Made by a program: the position numbers and the translations under genes. The notes under the pieces are model-generated. The model ran no database searches, was not told where the DNA came from, and saw only the letters and a list, made by a program, of their open reading frames with translations. Below, one piece after another: positions 34,508-43,968 of a DNA stretch of 64,000 nt. Position 1 is the stretch's first letter. Each line of letters opens with the position of its first letter. Source of the stretch: Rhodospirillales bacterium (GTDB lineage Bacteria > Pseudomonadota > Alphaproteobacteria > Rhodospirillales > GLO-3). The DNA is taken from the NCBI GenBank assembly GCA_003354135.1, contig PIVK01000007.1:28851-92850 (forward strand). The letters run 5' to 3'.

Positions 34508-36880
34508 ATGATCACCAAATCGCTAAGCGCCAAGATCATCTTAGCCATCTTCGGCATGATCGCCTTAGCCAACGCCTTCGATTTCACGATCGGGAGTCGA
34601 GTCGCCGCGTCGACCAACCGGCAGGTCACAAAACTCGTTGAAGACATTACCGCCGCCCTCCAGAGCAAGGACGTCCGGGCGGCCAACCTTTTGAAACAAG
34701 GTCTCACGGTACAGAAGGAAAGGCTGTCGGCGAAGCAGGCGGCGGCGGAAGCCAAGGAAAAGCTTAAGGCCGCGCGTCAGGAGGGCGTGCTCGAGGGGAT
34801 GCACCATGGCATCGCCACCGCCACGGTCTCCATGGTCCAACAGGCCATGCTGACCGGCGATGCGGGTGCGGTCGAAGGCATCGTGGAGACCCTGGTCGAA
34901 GACGAGAACATCGCAGCGATCAATCTCTGGCGGGTCGACGGTGTGCGGGCCTTCAAGGACAACAAGACCATCGACTTGATCAATACCTTGATGGAGGACG
35001 AGGTCTACGAGCGGCGGGACGAATCCGAACCTGAGGAGATCCCAAGACAGCGCCGCACTATTTTCGACCGGGCGGTGGCGGAAAAGAACTCGGACCTCAA
35101 GCTCGATGGGGCGCTTGAGGTGGAAGGGCAGCAAATCCCCGTTACCTTCACCTATAAAATTCTTGAGAATATGGAGGATTGCCAGGGGTGCCATGGAGAG
35201 ACCGACGTGCCGCGCGGCGTTCTCGAAGTCGCCTTGTCCCGCGCCGATCTGCTCAGGCTGGGGGCGGATATGGCCGGTCAGCTGGTCGCTCTGACCTTGG
35301 AACGGTCCAGGGAACAGAGGGCACTGCGCAAGGCCAACAAGACGGCCAAGAAGGAAATGGCCAAGGAATCGGATGCCGTCGCCCAGTTGATGGCAGACTC
35401 CAGCGTCATGCTCGACAGCCTGCAACTCGAAGCTACTCAATGGAGTATCGGATCGAAGGTAGGATCTTTCCTGATTCTTGTCCTGGTTCTGATCCTGGCT
35501 TTGCGTCCGCTCTTGACGCGTCCCCTCAACAGCATGGCAGCCGTCATGCGCGACCTGGCGGAAGGGGACCTGACCGTCGGCGTTCCTTACCTTAAGCGCA
35601 TGGACGAAATGGGTGGCATGGCCAAGGCGGTTCAAGTGTTCAAGGAGAACGCCGTCAAGCTCAAGCAGTTGATGGCCAGGCAGGAGGCCGAGAGCCGACG
35701 CAACCAGCGCCGACTGAAAGGCGAGATGGTCGCCATGACCAACGCCCTGGACGAAGAAACGACTCTTGCCATTCAAACGGTTCGGGACCGGTCCATGACC
35801 ATGGAGGACACGGCCACAAAAATGGGAGACGCGGTCAATCAGACCGTGAACATGAGCGACGCTGCGGCCAAGGCCTCCGAAGAAGCCTCGATCAGCGTTG
35901 ATGCCGTGGCCCATGCGACGGAGGAACTGGCCGCTTCCATCCACGAGATCGGGCAACAGGTGGCGCGTTCGACCATCGTCGCGCAGCAGGCCGTCGATCA
36001 GGCCGAAAACACCCGCGGAAAAATTACGGATCTGGCGGAGGCGGCCAGCCGCATTGGCGAAGTCGTCGCCCTGATCACCGACATCGCGGATCAGACCAAC
36101 CTGCTGGCGCTCAACGCGACCATAGAGGCGGCGCGGGCCGGCGATGCCGGCAAGGGGTTTGCCGTGGTTGCCAACGAGGTCAAGAACCTAGCCAACCAGA
36201 CCGGCAAGGCGACGGAAGAAATCGGCAGCCAGGTCACCGATATTCAGGTGGCGACGAAGGATACCGTGGAGGCGATGCAGGACATCAGCAACGTCATCGT
36301 CGACATCAATGAGATCGCGACGGTGATTGCCGCCGCCATCGAAGAACAGTCGGCGGCGACCGCCAACATTCGCGACAATGCCCAGCACGCGGCGCAGAGC
36401 ACCCAGGAAGCGTCCACCAACATCGCCGACGTCACGAGCGTGACCCACGTAACGGGCCAGCAGTCCCAAGAGGTCCGGCAGACGGCGGAGGAAGTTCACG
36501 AACGCGTCGAGGGGATGCAGAAGGCGCTCCGGGATATCATGCAGGCCGGAGACGAGGAGTCGCGTTTCCTCAACGAACTGCACACGGTGAACATTGCCGC
36601 CGAGGTCAGCTACAGAGGAACCCAAACCGCTTGCGTCCTGCACGATATCGCCTTGTCGGGCGTTGGCGTGCTCGACCGGTGCCTGGAAGACGCGGAGCGG
36701 GACGATCCGCTCGAGCTTCAGGTGGAGGTTCTTGGTACGGTGTCGGGGTCCATTGTCGCCATGACCAATCAAGCGACTCACATCCGGCTTGAGCTTTCGG
36801 AATCCGGAACCGAGAATCTGAACACCCTTATCGAAGCGAACGCCAAGGAAGACGCTCAAGAGCCTACGGCTGCCGATTGA
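34508..36880 (+). CDS. Chemoreceptor with CXXCH haem motif and C-terminal PilZ-like domain
   Basis: A 790-residue methyl-accepting protein. It has an N-terminal membrane segment (about 9-27) and a large periplasmic domain containing C225-Q-G-C228-H229, a c-type haem attachment motif, so it may sense redox state or a gas through covalent haem (DUF3365/Tll0287-like sensors do this). A second membrane segment ([18 protein letters not shown], about 320) leads to HAMP and a signalling domain ([29 protein letters not shown]). The last 90 residues ([21 protein letters not shown]) resemble a PilZ domain, the c-di-GMP receptor, though its basic RxxxR motif is weak. Haem and PilZ assignments are from motifs only. 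Confidence 0.88.
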   Translation: MITKSLSAKIILAIFGMIALANAFDFTIGSRVAASTNRQVTKLVEDITAALQSKDVRAANLLKQGLTVQKERLSAKQAAAEAKEKLKAARQEGVLEGMHHGIATATVSMVQQAMLTGDAGAVEGIVETLVEDENIAAINLWRVDGVRAFKDNKTIDLINTLMEDEVYERRDESEPEEIPRQRRTIFDRAVAEKNSDLKLDGALEVEGQQIPVTFTYKILENMEDCQGCHGETDVPRGVLEVALSRADLLRLGADMAGQLVALTLERSREQRALRKANKTAKKEMAKESDAVAQLMADSSVMLDSLQLEATQWSIGSKVGSFLILVLVLILALRPLLTRPLNSMAAVMRDLAEGDLTVGVPYLKRMDEMGGMAKAVQVFKENAVKLKQLMARQEAESRRNQRRLKGEMVAMTNALDEETTLAIQTVRDRSMTMEDTATKMGDAVNQTVNMSDAAAKASEEASISVDAVAHATEELAASIHEIGQQVARSTIVAQQAVDQAENTRGKITDLAEAASRIGEVVALITDIADQTNLLALNATIEAARAGDAGKGFAVVANEVKNLANQTGKATEEIGSQVTDIQVATKDTVEAMQDISNVIVDINEIATVIAAAIEEQSAATANIRDNAQHAAQSTQEASTNIADVTSVTHVTGQQSQEVRQTAEEVHERVEGMQKALRDIMQAGDEESRFLNELHTVNIAAEVSYRGTQTACVLHDIALSGVGVLDRCLEDAERDDPLELQVEVLGTVSGSIVAMTNQATHIRLELSESGTENLNTLIEANAKEDAQEPTAAD

Positions 36881-36948
36881 GCATTGTTTCCCGCGTATCG
36901 GGGGGCAATCCCGGGACAACTGGGGGGCCGATGGCCAGCCGCGCCGGC

Positions 36949-37908
36949 CTAGGTGTGGTTTTGTAGCATGATCTCTTTGGGCATGATCTCTTTGGGGTGG
37001 GGCTCCAGATAGGTCTGCCCGGCCAAGTCGTCGATCCCGAACCGACGCGCGAAATGGCCGATCAAGGTCATCGGGATCACGAGGGGCACCAGCCCTTTGC
37101 GGTAGTCCTCGATCTTTCCCATGAGCTCGGCCCGGCTGTCTTGGTCCAGATGTGTCTTGAAATAGCCCGCCATGTGGGACAACGCGTTGGCATTGCGGCC
37201 GGGCGTGGCGCGCTTGCACATGGCGGCCATGAAACCGCTGCGGTAGTCACGCTCTAGGGCCGGGCGGCTTTGGCTCTTAGCACCCGCAACCAAGTGTCCG
37301 AGATCCTTGTAAGCCCCGGGGGCGTGGGCCATGAGCAGAATCTTCTCCCGGGTATGGAAGGCGACCAGATCCCCTCGCGACCAGCCGGGCGTGAAGAAGG
37401 TGCGGAGACGATGGTGGACGAAGACGCGCCCGACGAAGTGTTCTCGGATCGCGGCGTCGTTCAACCGCCCTTCCTCTTCCATCGGCAGGTCGGGGAAGGC
37501 CCGGGCCAGGGTTGCGGCGAACACCCCCCGTCCGGCGACCGACGGCGGCTTGTCCCGGACCTCGTAGAGCTTGACCCGGTGGAGGCCGCAGGACGGAGAC
37601 CTGGACTTGAGGATGAAGCCGTCGAGGCCGTCCGTCCGCAGTTCCTTGACCCTCTTACGTGCCCAGTCCCGCATGGTCCGGGTATGGTCGGTGCCGCTGG
37701 TGCTGCCCACCAGTTTTACGGTCTTGCCGGTCCGCACCAGGCGGATGGGCTCGCGCGGAACGCCGAGCCCCAACTCCGCTTCCGGGCAGACGGCGTGGAT
37801 TTCGATAAACGGCGCCAGGATGTCGAGTATGAAGGCGTTCCTCTTGTGGCTGCCATCGAAGCGCACCGCCTCGCCCAAGAGGCAGCTCGACACGCCGACA
37901 CGGATCAT
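36949..37908 (-). CDS. DUF523-DUF1722 protein (YbbK/YbgA family)
   Basis: A 319-residue fusion. The N-terminal DUF523 part has VGVSSCLLGEAVRFDG, CPEAELGLGVPREPIRLV and SRSPSCGL, the conserved cysteines of a probable metal or iron-sulfur site. The C-terminal DUF1722 part has the REHFVGRVFVHHRL and FHTREKILLMAHAP stretches. The fusion is widespread in bacteria; its biochemical role is not settled. ATG 37908 is chosen over TTG 37920. Near the end a 15-bp tandem duplication repeats PKEIM, just before the usual L-x-NH-type ending. Confidence 0.85.
   Translation of the reverse strand: MIRVGVSSCLLGEAVRFDGSHKRNAFILDILAPFIEIHAVCPEAELGLGVPREPIRLVRTGKTVKLVGSTSGTDHTRTMRDWARKRVKELRTDGLDGFILKSRSPSCGLHRVKLYEVRDKPPSVAGRGVFAATLARAFPDLPMEEEGRLNDAAIREHFVGRVFVHHRLRTFFTPGWSRGDLVAFHTREKILLMAHAPGAYKDLGHLVAGAKSQSRPALERDYRSGFMAAMCKRATPGRNANALSHMAGYFKTHLDQDSRAELMGKIEDYRKGLVPLVIPMTLIGHFARRFGIDDLAGQTYLEPHPKEIMPKEIMLQNHT
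36966..36995 (-). repeat. 15-bp tandem duplication in the DUF1722 C-terminus
   Basis: GCATGATCTCTTTGG occurs twice in direct succession (36966-36980 and 36981-36995), adding one PKEIM unit five residues before the protein end. Confidence 0.9.
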
Positions 37909-38092
37909 GGGGTCTCTCAAAGGCCGGTCCTTTCATGGTCCTCTTCGGAAGTCTAATGCGGGAAGGGGACGATTTTAAGGGGGCCGGCAAATTTCCGAGA
38001 CAGCCCTTGCGGAGACAGAGTGAATCCCCCTAGATTGTCGGTCAGGGATTGAGGAAGGGGCCGAGCAAAACGGGATAAGAAGACCCTGGGCC

Positions 38093-39019
38093 ATGACTGG
38101 AATATCTCTCCGCCGCAGGATGCGGGGCAAAAATACCAAACGAATCGTTCGAAACCTGACCACCCGTCACCGGATGGCGTTGCGCGTGCTGTCGCGCCGC
38201 CAGCTTCTCGCTGGGGCGGCTGCGGCTGCGGGTGCGCTCATCCCCGTCTCTTACGCGACGACCGTGGCGGCTTACGATTTCCAGATCGATCGCTACGATG
38301 TTCCCGTGCCCGATCTGCCTCCTCAGTTCGACGGGTTCCGGATCGCCCAGCTGACGGACATCCACGTCGGCTTTAACGTGACGCCAGGGGACCTCAGGCG
38401 CATCGTCGCCGAGGTCAATGCCCTCGATGTGGATGCGGTGGCCTTGACGGGTGACTACGCGGATCACGGTTCCGACAACCTGGACGCAGCGTGGCAGGAG
38501 CTTGCCCGGCTGGACGCCCGGGAGGGCGTGCATGCGGTGCTTGGCAACCACGACCACTGGATCAGCCGGGCGCGGTCCCTCGCATGGATGGAAAAGACCG
38601 GATTCTCGGTGCGTCATGTTGCCCGGGCCGTGGAGCGGGACGGGGCCAGGCTCTGGTTCGGAGGCGCGGGCGCGCTGTGGAACGACGACCTCGGCATCGA
38701 CAAGGCCTTTGCCGGGGTGCCGGAAGGGGACTGCCGGATCTGCCTTTCGCACTATCCGGATGCGGCGGACGAGCCGTATTCCAGCCGAATCGACCTTATG
38801 CTTGCCGGGCATACCCACGGCGGGCAGGTGCATCTGCCGGGGGTGCCGAAGTTCTGGACTCGCCATGCGGTGCGCAATCCGGACTATATGGCGGGTCTCA
38901 TCAAGACCCCCAAGACGACGCTTTTCGTGTCCCGCGGCATTGGGTGTTACGTGGTGCCGGTACGCATCAATTGCCCGGCCGAAATCTCCGTTCTGACGCT
39001 GAAGCGGGCGGTCCGGTAG
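38093..39019 (+). CDS. Exported metallophosphoesterase
   Basis: A 308-residue calcineurin-like phosphoesterase. The metal-site motifs are all present: LTDIHVG, LTGDYADH, LGNHDHW and LAGHTHGGQ. The N-terminus has a Tat-like signal (SRRQLL followed by a hydrophobic alanine-rich core, about residues 34-55), so it probably acts outside the inner membrane; relatives include YaeI-type enzymes that process lipid or nucleotide phosphates. ATG 38093 is used; ATG 38174, nearer the Tat motif, would be equally compatible with export. Confidence 0.88.
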   Translation: MTGISLRRRMRGKNTKRIVRNLTTRHRMALRVLSRRQLLAGAAAAAGALIPVSYATTVAAYDFQIDRYDVPVPDLPPQFDGFRIAQLTDIHVGFNVTPGDLRRIVAEVNALDVDAVALTGDYADHGSDNLDAAWQELARLDAREGVHAVLGNHDHWISRARSLAWMEKTGFSVRHVARAVERDGARLWFGGAGALWNDDLGIDKAFAGVPEGDCRICLSHYPDAADEPYSSRIDLMLAGHTHGGQVHLPGVPKFWTRHAVRNPDYMAGLIKTPKTTLFVSRGIGCYVVPVRINCPAEISVLTLKRAVR

Positions 39020-39119
39020 CCTTTATACGGCGCGTTCCTTGCCGGCCTATAGCTCCGTTTCCGGAGGAGGCGACCTGTGGTAAGACTCCAGGGGACGGCA
39101 ATCTGGCAGGGAGTGGGAA

Positions 39120-40247
39120 ATGTCCAATGTGACCGTGATCGGCACCGGCTTTGCGGGTGTTTCCGCCGTCGAAGCCCTGCGCAAGCGTGGGTACATGGGC
39201 GACATTACCGTCATCGGGTTCCGGCCCGAACTCATTTACTTGCCGAGCCTGATCTGGTTGCCGAGCGGGATCCGCAAGCCGGACGACCTTCGAATTCCTC
39301 TGGAGCCGTTTTTCCGTCGCCACCGCGTCACCTTCCATGCCGGCGAGGTGACGGGACTGGAGGAGGGCGGTCGGGTGGTCAAGACCACGGGCGGCGACGT
39401 GCGCAACGACGGGTTGGTCATCGCCACCGGCGGGCGCTTCATCAAGAAGCTGCCGGGCATCGAGCACGTCATCTCCCCCTGCGAGGGAATTGAAGGAGTC
39501 CAGAAATTCTCCGAACGCCTGGCGGCCATGGACGGCGGGACCATTGCCTTCGGCTTTGCCGGCAACCCGAAGGAGGCGACGGCCATCCGCGGCGGCCCCA
39601 TGTTCGAGTTCCTGTTCGGCACCGACCGCCTGCTCAGGCGCCAGAGGCGGCGCGACAAATTCAAGCTGGTATTCTTCACCCCCGCACCCAAGCCCGGCAT
39701 TCGCCTGGGCGAGAAGGTGGTGTCCAAGCTTCTGCGCGAAATGAAGCGGCGTGGGATCGAGACCCATCTGGGTCACAAGATGAAAGGCTTTGAGGACGGC
39801 AAGGTGCTGACCGAAGGCGGCGAAATCGAAAGCGACCTGACCCTGTTCATTCCCGGCATGACCGGAAATGCCTGGTTCGATGCCACCGACCTGCCGCGTT
39901 CGGCAGGGGGGCTCGTGCAGTCGGATCGCCACTGCCGGGTGGTGGACTGGGATAAGGTTTACGTGGCGGGCGATTGCGGTTCCTTCCCGGGACCGGACTG
40001 GATGCCGAAACAAGCCCATATGGCTGACGCGCAGGCGAGGACGGCGGCGGCCAACCTGGTGGCCGAACTAGAGGGCAAGACCCCAGACCAGACCTTTCTG
40101 GTCGAGCTTATCTGCATCATCGACGAAGGCAGCCGGGGGGCGTTGGTCGCCCGGCGTGGCGACTACGCCCTGTCGCTTCCCTTCGCCTCGGCCTGGCACT
40201 GGTCCAAGCGCTGGTTTGAGTGGTGGTACTTGCGGAAGTTTCGTTAA
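39120..40247 (+). CDS. FAD-dependent pyridine nucleotide/sulfide:quinone oxidoreductase family protein
   Basis: A 375-residue flavoprotein. The FAD Rossmann motif is VTVIGTGFAGVSAVEAL at the N-terminus; VYVAGDCGSFPGPDWMPKQAHMA near 285-310 is the second FAD motif of the SQR/NDH-2 group. A cysteine in ISPCEGIEG (about 121) and one in ICIIDEG fit the sulfide:quinone oxidoreductase fold, but the full catalytic cysteine set cannot be confirmed by eye. The C-terminal amphipathic stretch (WHWSKRWFEWWYLRKF) suits membrane contact. GGGAG lies upstream of the ATG. Confidence 0.8.
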   Translation: MSNVTVIGTGFAGVSAVEALRKRGYMGDITVIGFRPELIYLPSLIWLPSGIRKPDDLRIPLEPFFRRHRVTFHAGEVTGLEEGGRVVKTTGGDVRNDGLVIATGGRFIKKLPGIEHVISPCEGIEGVQKFSERLAAMDGGTIAFGFAGNPKEATAIRGGPMFEFLFGTDRLLRRQRRRDKFKLVFFTPAPKPGIRLGEKVVSKLLREMKRRGIETHLGHKMKGFEDGKVLTEGGEIESDLTLFIPGMTGNAWFDATDLPRSAGGLVQSDRHCRVVDWDKVYVAGDCGSFPGPDWMPKQAHMADAQARTAAANLVAELEGKTPDQTFLVELICIIDEGSRGALVARRGDYALSLPFASAWHWSKRWFEWWYLRKFR

Positions 40248-40282
40248 CCTTGCGTTGACCACGGCCGTGATAGCGTCAGGCC

Positions 40283-40888
40283 ATGGCGAAGCCGAAACTG
40301 CCTGAACCGACGGAGAAGGACTGGGAGGGACCGCAGGTCGAGACCTTCGGCCCCAATCCTGCGGCCGAGGAGCGTGCCGAAGGCATCGTCCGCAGGCTGG
40401 AGCAGTTCATCCGCGACAACCGCACGCCCGAGGGTGGAATGCGGTTCCGTAAGTGGCGGGAAATGGCCTTCCAGGAGATCACCGACGCGGTACGGGATGC
40501 GGAAAACGAGTGGCGCCGCGACCAGCGCTTCGTCGACCGATTTTTCTGGACCAGCGCTTCGGCCTTGGTGACATTGGGATTCTGGGGGGTGGTGGTGGCG
40601 GTCCAACACGCACCCGACCGCCAATCGGTGGCCCTTTATCTAATCGGCGCCGGCGCCTTGCTGTTCGCGCTCCTTAGCGCCTGGGGGGTGCGGCGCATCA
40701 ATAAGTTCTACAAGGCCGGCGAACGCCGCCGTCTGTTCCACCGCGTGCGCTCGCTCGACGCCCGTCTGCGCCAGCTGATCCGTCACCTGGAGAAACGCAT
40801 CGAGAGCCTGGAGGAGACCCTGGACGAACTGGCCGAGACCGGAAAGCGCGCCAAACGCGCCCCGGGGCCGCCGAGCGGTATTAGTTAA
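40283..40888 (+). CDS. Membrane protein of unknown function with coiled-coil tail
   Basis: A 201-residue protein with a charged N-terminal region, two membrane segments (about 90-108 and 118-135) and a C-terminal basic coiled coil (LDARLRQLIRHLEKRIESLEETLDELAET). No family recognised. It starts 36 bases after the flavoprotein gene and could share its transcript. The terminator beyond it serves the opposite strand. Confidence 0.65.
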   Translation: MAKPKLPEPTEKDWEGPQVETFGPNPAAEERAEGIVRRLEQFIRDNRTPEGGMRFRKWREMAFQEITDAVRDAENEWRRDQRFVDRFFWTSASALVTLGFWGVVVAVQHAPDRQSVALYLIGAGALLFALLSAWGVRRINKFYKAGERRRLFHRVRSLDARLRQLIRHLEKRIESLEETLDELAETGKRAKRAPGPPSGIS

Positions 40889-40975
40889 GACATACGAGGA
40901 TCGAGGCCGTGCTGGTGCCGGGGGTGTCCGTGGGGTGATCCGGCCTAAACCTTCGGGACGTGTCCGCCGTTCCGG

Positions 40976-41015
40976 CAAAAAAGAGACGCCCGGCGGGAGG
41001 GTGCCGGGCGTCTCT
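40976..41015 (-). terminator. Rho-independent terminator for the phasin gene
   Basis: A perfect 13-bp stem AGAGACGCCCGGC (40982-40994) / GCCGGGCGTCTCT (41003-41015). On the minus strand it is followed by TTTTTT, so it ends the phasin transcript about 60 bases past its stop. Confidence 0.9.
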
Positions 41016-41074
41016 GGTGTCTGCCTGAACCGCATGGAGGGAGGACCATACGGTTTTGATGTCAGGGAGGACGG

Positions 41075-41617
41075 TCAGGCAGCCACTTGCTTGGTGATCG
41101 TGTCGAACGTTGCCTGGGCTCGCTCACCCAGAGGCTTGGTGGCCTTTTCGGCGACCTTGGACGACATGTCGGAGAACTTGCGGCCCTCGGTCATGGCCTT
41201 GTCGTAGGAGGCCTTGGCGAACTCGCTCTGCAGTTTGACCAGATCTGTGACGGTCTTGCAGCCCATGATGGCCTTGGCGGCTTCGATGTTTTCCTGCACC
41301 GAGGTCTGGGTGAGCGCGAAGGCGGCCTTGTTCAGGTCCTGAATGCCCTGGACCCAGAGGGTGCTGGAGCGCACCACGGCATTCACGTTGTCCTTGTTGA
41401 AGGCGACGACGTCTTCGTAGCCCTGGAAGGCCTCGGTACCGGCCTTGACGGCGGCCTCGACGTGTTCCTGAGTCATTTCGACGGCTTTCTCATAGCCCTT
41501 GGCGGTGGCGTCGGTGGTTGCCTTGACAGCGGCCTCGACGGTCTCCTTGCTGGCCTCGACAGCAGCTTCGACCTGCTCGGTTACGCCGGAGATTTTGGTG
41601 GTCTTCCTGATGGTCAT
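41075..41617 (-). CDS. phaP: Phasin family protein
   Basis: A 180-residue helical protein of the phasin family, which coats polyhydroxyalkanoate storage granules. The N-terminal half has repeated EAAVKA motifs (VEAAVEASKETVEAAVKATTD), and the second half has the phasin core (FNKDNVNAVVRSSTLWVQGIQDL, KLQSEFAKASYDKAMTEGRKFSDMSSKVAEKATKPL). There are no signal or membrane segments. ATG 41617 is chosen from codon context and an upstream GGAG. The promoter carries two perfect dyads matching PhaR operators, as expected for a phasin controlled by PhaR. No phaC or phaR gene is in the window. Confidence 0.92.
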   Translation of the reverse strand: MTIRKTTKISGVTEQVEAAVEASKETVEAAVKATTDATAKGYEKAVEMTQEHVEAAVKAGTEAFQGYEDVVAFNKDNVNAVVRSSTLWVQGIQDLNKAAFALTQTSVQENIEAAKAIMGCKTVTDLVKLQSEFAKASYDKAMTEGRKFSDMSSKVAEKATKPLGERAQATFDTITKQVAA

Positions 41618-41677
41618 TTTCTCGGTACTCCGTTTGGGGTGCATGTGTACCGGGGGGACAAGCCCGGGAAATTCTTT

Positions 41678-41751
41678 TGCTGCACCGCAGCATCAAATTA
41701 AACATAGCACCTTTAGAGCCGAAATCAAGGAAAAAATTGTGCACTGCACAA
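41678..41751 (-). promoter_or_regulatory. Phasin promoter with two PhaR-type operators
   Basis: Minus-strand -35 TTGATT (41728-41723), 16-bp spacer and -10 TATGTT (41706-41701). Dyad TGCTGC-ACC-GCAGCA (41678-41692), which contains the CTGC-N3-GCAG PhaR consensus, falls at about the transcription start. A second perfect dyad TTGTGC-ACT-GCACAA (41737-41751) lies just upstream of the -35. Confidence 0.65.
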
Positions 41752-41817
41752 AAATATTTCTTGTTGTTTTATAGTTGCTTAGGGCGGAACCTTCGCATTC
41801 GCACCCAAAAAGATCCG

Positions 41818-42516
41818 TTAAAACGGTGCCGCGACGCCCCGCAGGCCGCTCTCGCCGATGCGGACCTGGAAACGGTTGACGTGATGTCCGGGTTGGGTGG
41901 CGCCGTAGAGTTCGATCATGGTTGTTTCGCGGGGCGGGTTCACCGGCACCTCGGTGAAATCCCAGGCGAACAGGCTGTCATCGAAGGTCACGCTTTCGAA
42001 GGCGGCGTCCGGCCACAGGAAGGCGGTCAATAGGTAGCGGCCGTCGTGGCAGCCGGTCACCAACCAGTAGAAGTCTTCAGACATGAGTTCCAGCCCCACC
42101 GGCGGGGGCGCCAGGACGCCGCTTGCCTTAAGTGCCGCGTCGAATGCCTGACGGTCTTGTGGGCGAAGCTCGGTCTCCGATGTCTGTGCTCGCCAGGGGC
42201 CGAAGGCGTCATCCGCCGTCCAGTCGAACATGTTGGCCTGACCGATGACGCGGCTTGAGACCCGGTTCCCCATCACCTCGTAGATGCGCACCTGCTCGGT
42301 GTAGATGGCGTTGTAGACCAGCCGCCAGCGGTCCGGCGTCCCGGGTCCGCAGGTGGCCCGCAGGTCGTCACCATTGAGGAAACTGAACCAGCTGAACTTG
42401 GTCGCCGCCGGATTATCGGCGCCGGTGTAGGTGCAGGCCCCCAGAATCAGGGCCGCCAAAAAAATCCCCAGCCTCCCCGGGTTCAGTTGCGTTCCGTCCT
42501 TCCGTCTCCGGTCCAT
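41818..42516 (-). CDS. Lipoprotein of unknown function
   Basis: A 232-residue lipoprotein: signal core GIFLAALILGAC with the lipidated Cys near residue 28. The mature domain (FSWFSFLNGDDLRATCGPGTPDRWRLVYNAIY, YEVMGNRVSSRV) is not from a family I can name. ATG 42516 follows GGGGA at 5 nt and begins with a basic MDRRRK n-region, as expected. It is divergent from the D,D-carboxypeptidase gene, with a 135-base gap holding both promoters. Confidence 0.72.
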   Translation of the reverse strand: MDRRRKDGTQLNPGRLGIFLAALILGACTYTGADNPAATKFSWFSFLNGDDLRATCGPGTPDRWRLVYNAIYTEQVRIYEVMGNRVSSRVIGQANMFDWTADDAFGPWRAQTSETELRPQDRQAFDAALKASGVLAPPPVGLELMSEDFYWLVTGCHDGRYLLTAFLWPDAAFESVTFDDSLFAWDFTEVPVNPPRETTMIELYGATQPGHHVNRFQVRIGESGLRGVAAPF

Positions 42517-42651
42517 GGCGGTCCCCGTTAACTCTTCTTTCAGCGTGTACCCCTCATTATTATAGCCTAAATTCGCGAATCGCGAACCACTCCCCATGGA
42601 CAGGCCGGGCCTTGGCTCATAGAATTTCCGGAACCGGTCAGGGGAGAATCA

Positions 42652-43833
42652 ATGGAGGAGAACGTGCGTCAACCATCGACGAGCAGCAGGGTTCGGACAG
42701 TGTTTTCCGCTGCCCTTGCGGCGATCCTCGTTTGCCTGTTGGCTGCCGGGGCGGAGGCGAAGTATGCCTCCTTCGTCATGGACTCCATGAGCGGCAGGGT
42801 CCTGCACGACATCAATTCGGACACCCGCAACTACCCGGCCAGCCTGACCAAGGTGATGACGCTGTACCTGCTGTTCGAAGCCGTCGAGAGCGGGCACCTG
42901 ACGATGGATACCCAGCTCACCACGTCGGCCAAGGCGGTGCGCCAACCGTCGTCCAAGCTGGGCCTCAAGCGCGGCGACAAGATTTCGGTGCGCCGCGCCA
43001 TCCTGGCGCTGGCCGTCAAGTCGGCCAACGACGTTGCCGTGGTGGTGGCGGAGGCGCTGGGCAAGACGGAACGAAAGTTCGCGCTCAAGATGACCGCCAA
43101 GGCGCGCCGGATCGGCATGAACCGCACCACCTTCCGCAACGCCTCCGGCTTGCCGCACCGGGGCCAGTTGTCAACGGCACGCGACATGGCGATCCTAGCC
43201 AAGGCGATGATTCGCGACTTTCCGGATTATTACCCCTATTTCTCCATCAAGGCGTTCACCTACCGCGGCAAGACCTACCGCTCCCACAATACCCTGCTCA
43301 AGACCTACGACGGAGCCGATGGGCTCAAGACCGGGTACATCCGTGCTTCGGGTTACAATCTGGTGACTTCGGCCGCGCGCCGGGGCCAGCGCGTCATCGG
43401 CGTGGTCTTTGGCGGCAAGTCGGCCCGGGCGCGGGACCGTCACATGGCGAAGCTCCTGGACAAGGGCTTCCGCAAGCTGGATACGAAGCCCCCGGCGGCC
43501 ATGGCCAAGGCGGCACCGTCTCCGGCCTCCAAGCGCCGCCAATCGAAACCCGCCCCCGGCGATTGGGGGGTTCAGGTGGGGGCCTACTACCAATTCGCCC
43601 CGGCCTACGAGGTGGCCCGCAAGGCGGTCTCCCGCCTGCCGACCCTGTTGGGCGACGGCTCGATCAAGGTGGTGACCCGGGCCCAGAAGCGCAAGACCCT
43701 TTACCGGGCGCGCATCATCCACATCACCCGCAAGCAGGCCTACCGGGCCTGCCGGCTCCTCAAGAAGTCCAAGGTGCCCTGCTTCGCCGTGCGCATCCCG
43801 AAAAAGGCGCTGCGGGTGGCCTCGGCGGGTTAA
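42652..43833 (+). CDS. D-alanyl-D-alanine carboxypeptidase (DacF-like) with C-terminal SPOR domain
   Basis: A 393-residue low-molecular-mass penicillin-binding protein that trims the terminal D-Ala from peptidoglycan stem peptides. It has a signal peptide ending at AEA-KYASF, active-site S64-L-T-K67, S124-A-N126 and K226-T-G228 (DGLKTGY). After a basic, proline-rich linker the last 85 residues (WGVQVGAYYQFAPAYEVARKAV...CRLLKKSKVPCFAVR) form a SPOR domain, which binds denuded glycan at the division site. This two-domain form is common in alphaproteobacteria. Confidence 0.93.
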   Translation: MEENVRQPSTSSRVRTVFSAALAAILVCLLAAGAEAKYASFVMDSMSGRVLHDINSDTRNYPASLTKVMTLYLLFEAVESGHLTMDTQLTTSAKAVRQPSSKLGLKRGDKISVRRAILALAVKSANDVAVVVAEALGKTERKFALKMTAKARRIGMNRTTFRNASGLPHRGQLSTARDMAILAKAMIRDFPDYYPYFSIKAFTYRGKTYRSHNTLLKTYDGADGLKTGYIRASGYNLVTSAARRGQRVIGVVFGGKSARARDRHMAKLLDKGFRKLDTKPPAAMAKAAPSPASKRRQSKPAPGDWGVQVGAYYQFAPAYEVARKAVSRLPTLLGDGSIKVVTRAQKRKTLYRARIIHITRKQAYRACRLLKKSKVPCFAVRIPKKALRVASAG

Positions 43834-43968
43834 GACCCGGCATTTCGTTCATCCTGGTGTTGTCAATGCCGATTGGATTTTCCCCAGACATTGGGCTTCC
43901 CATGGCGTGCCCCGTCCACAGCCTCAGGACCAACTCACCAAGAAGCCCCCAAGCCCATCAAAGGGTCT

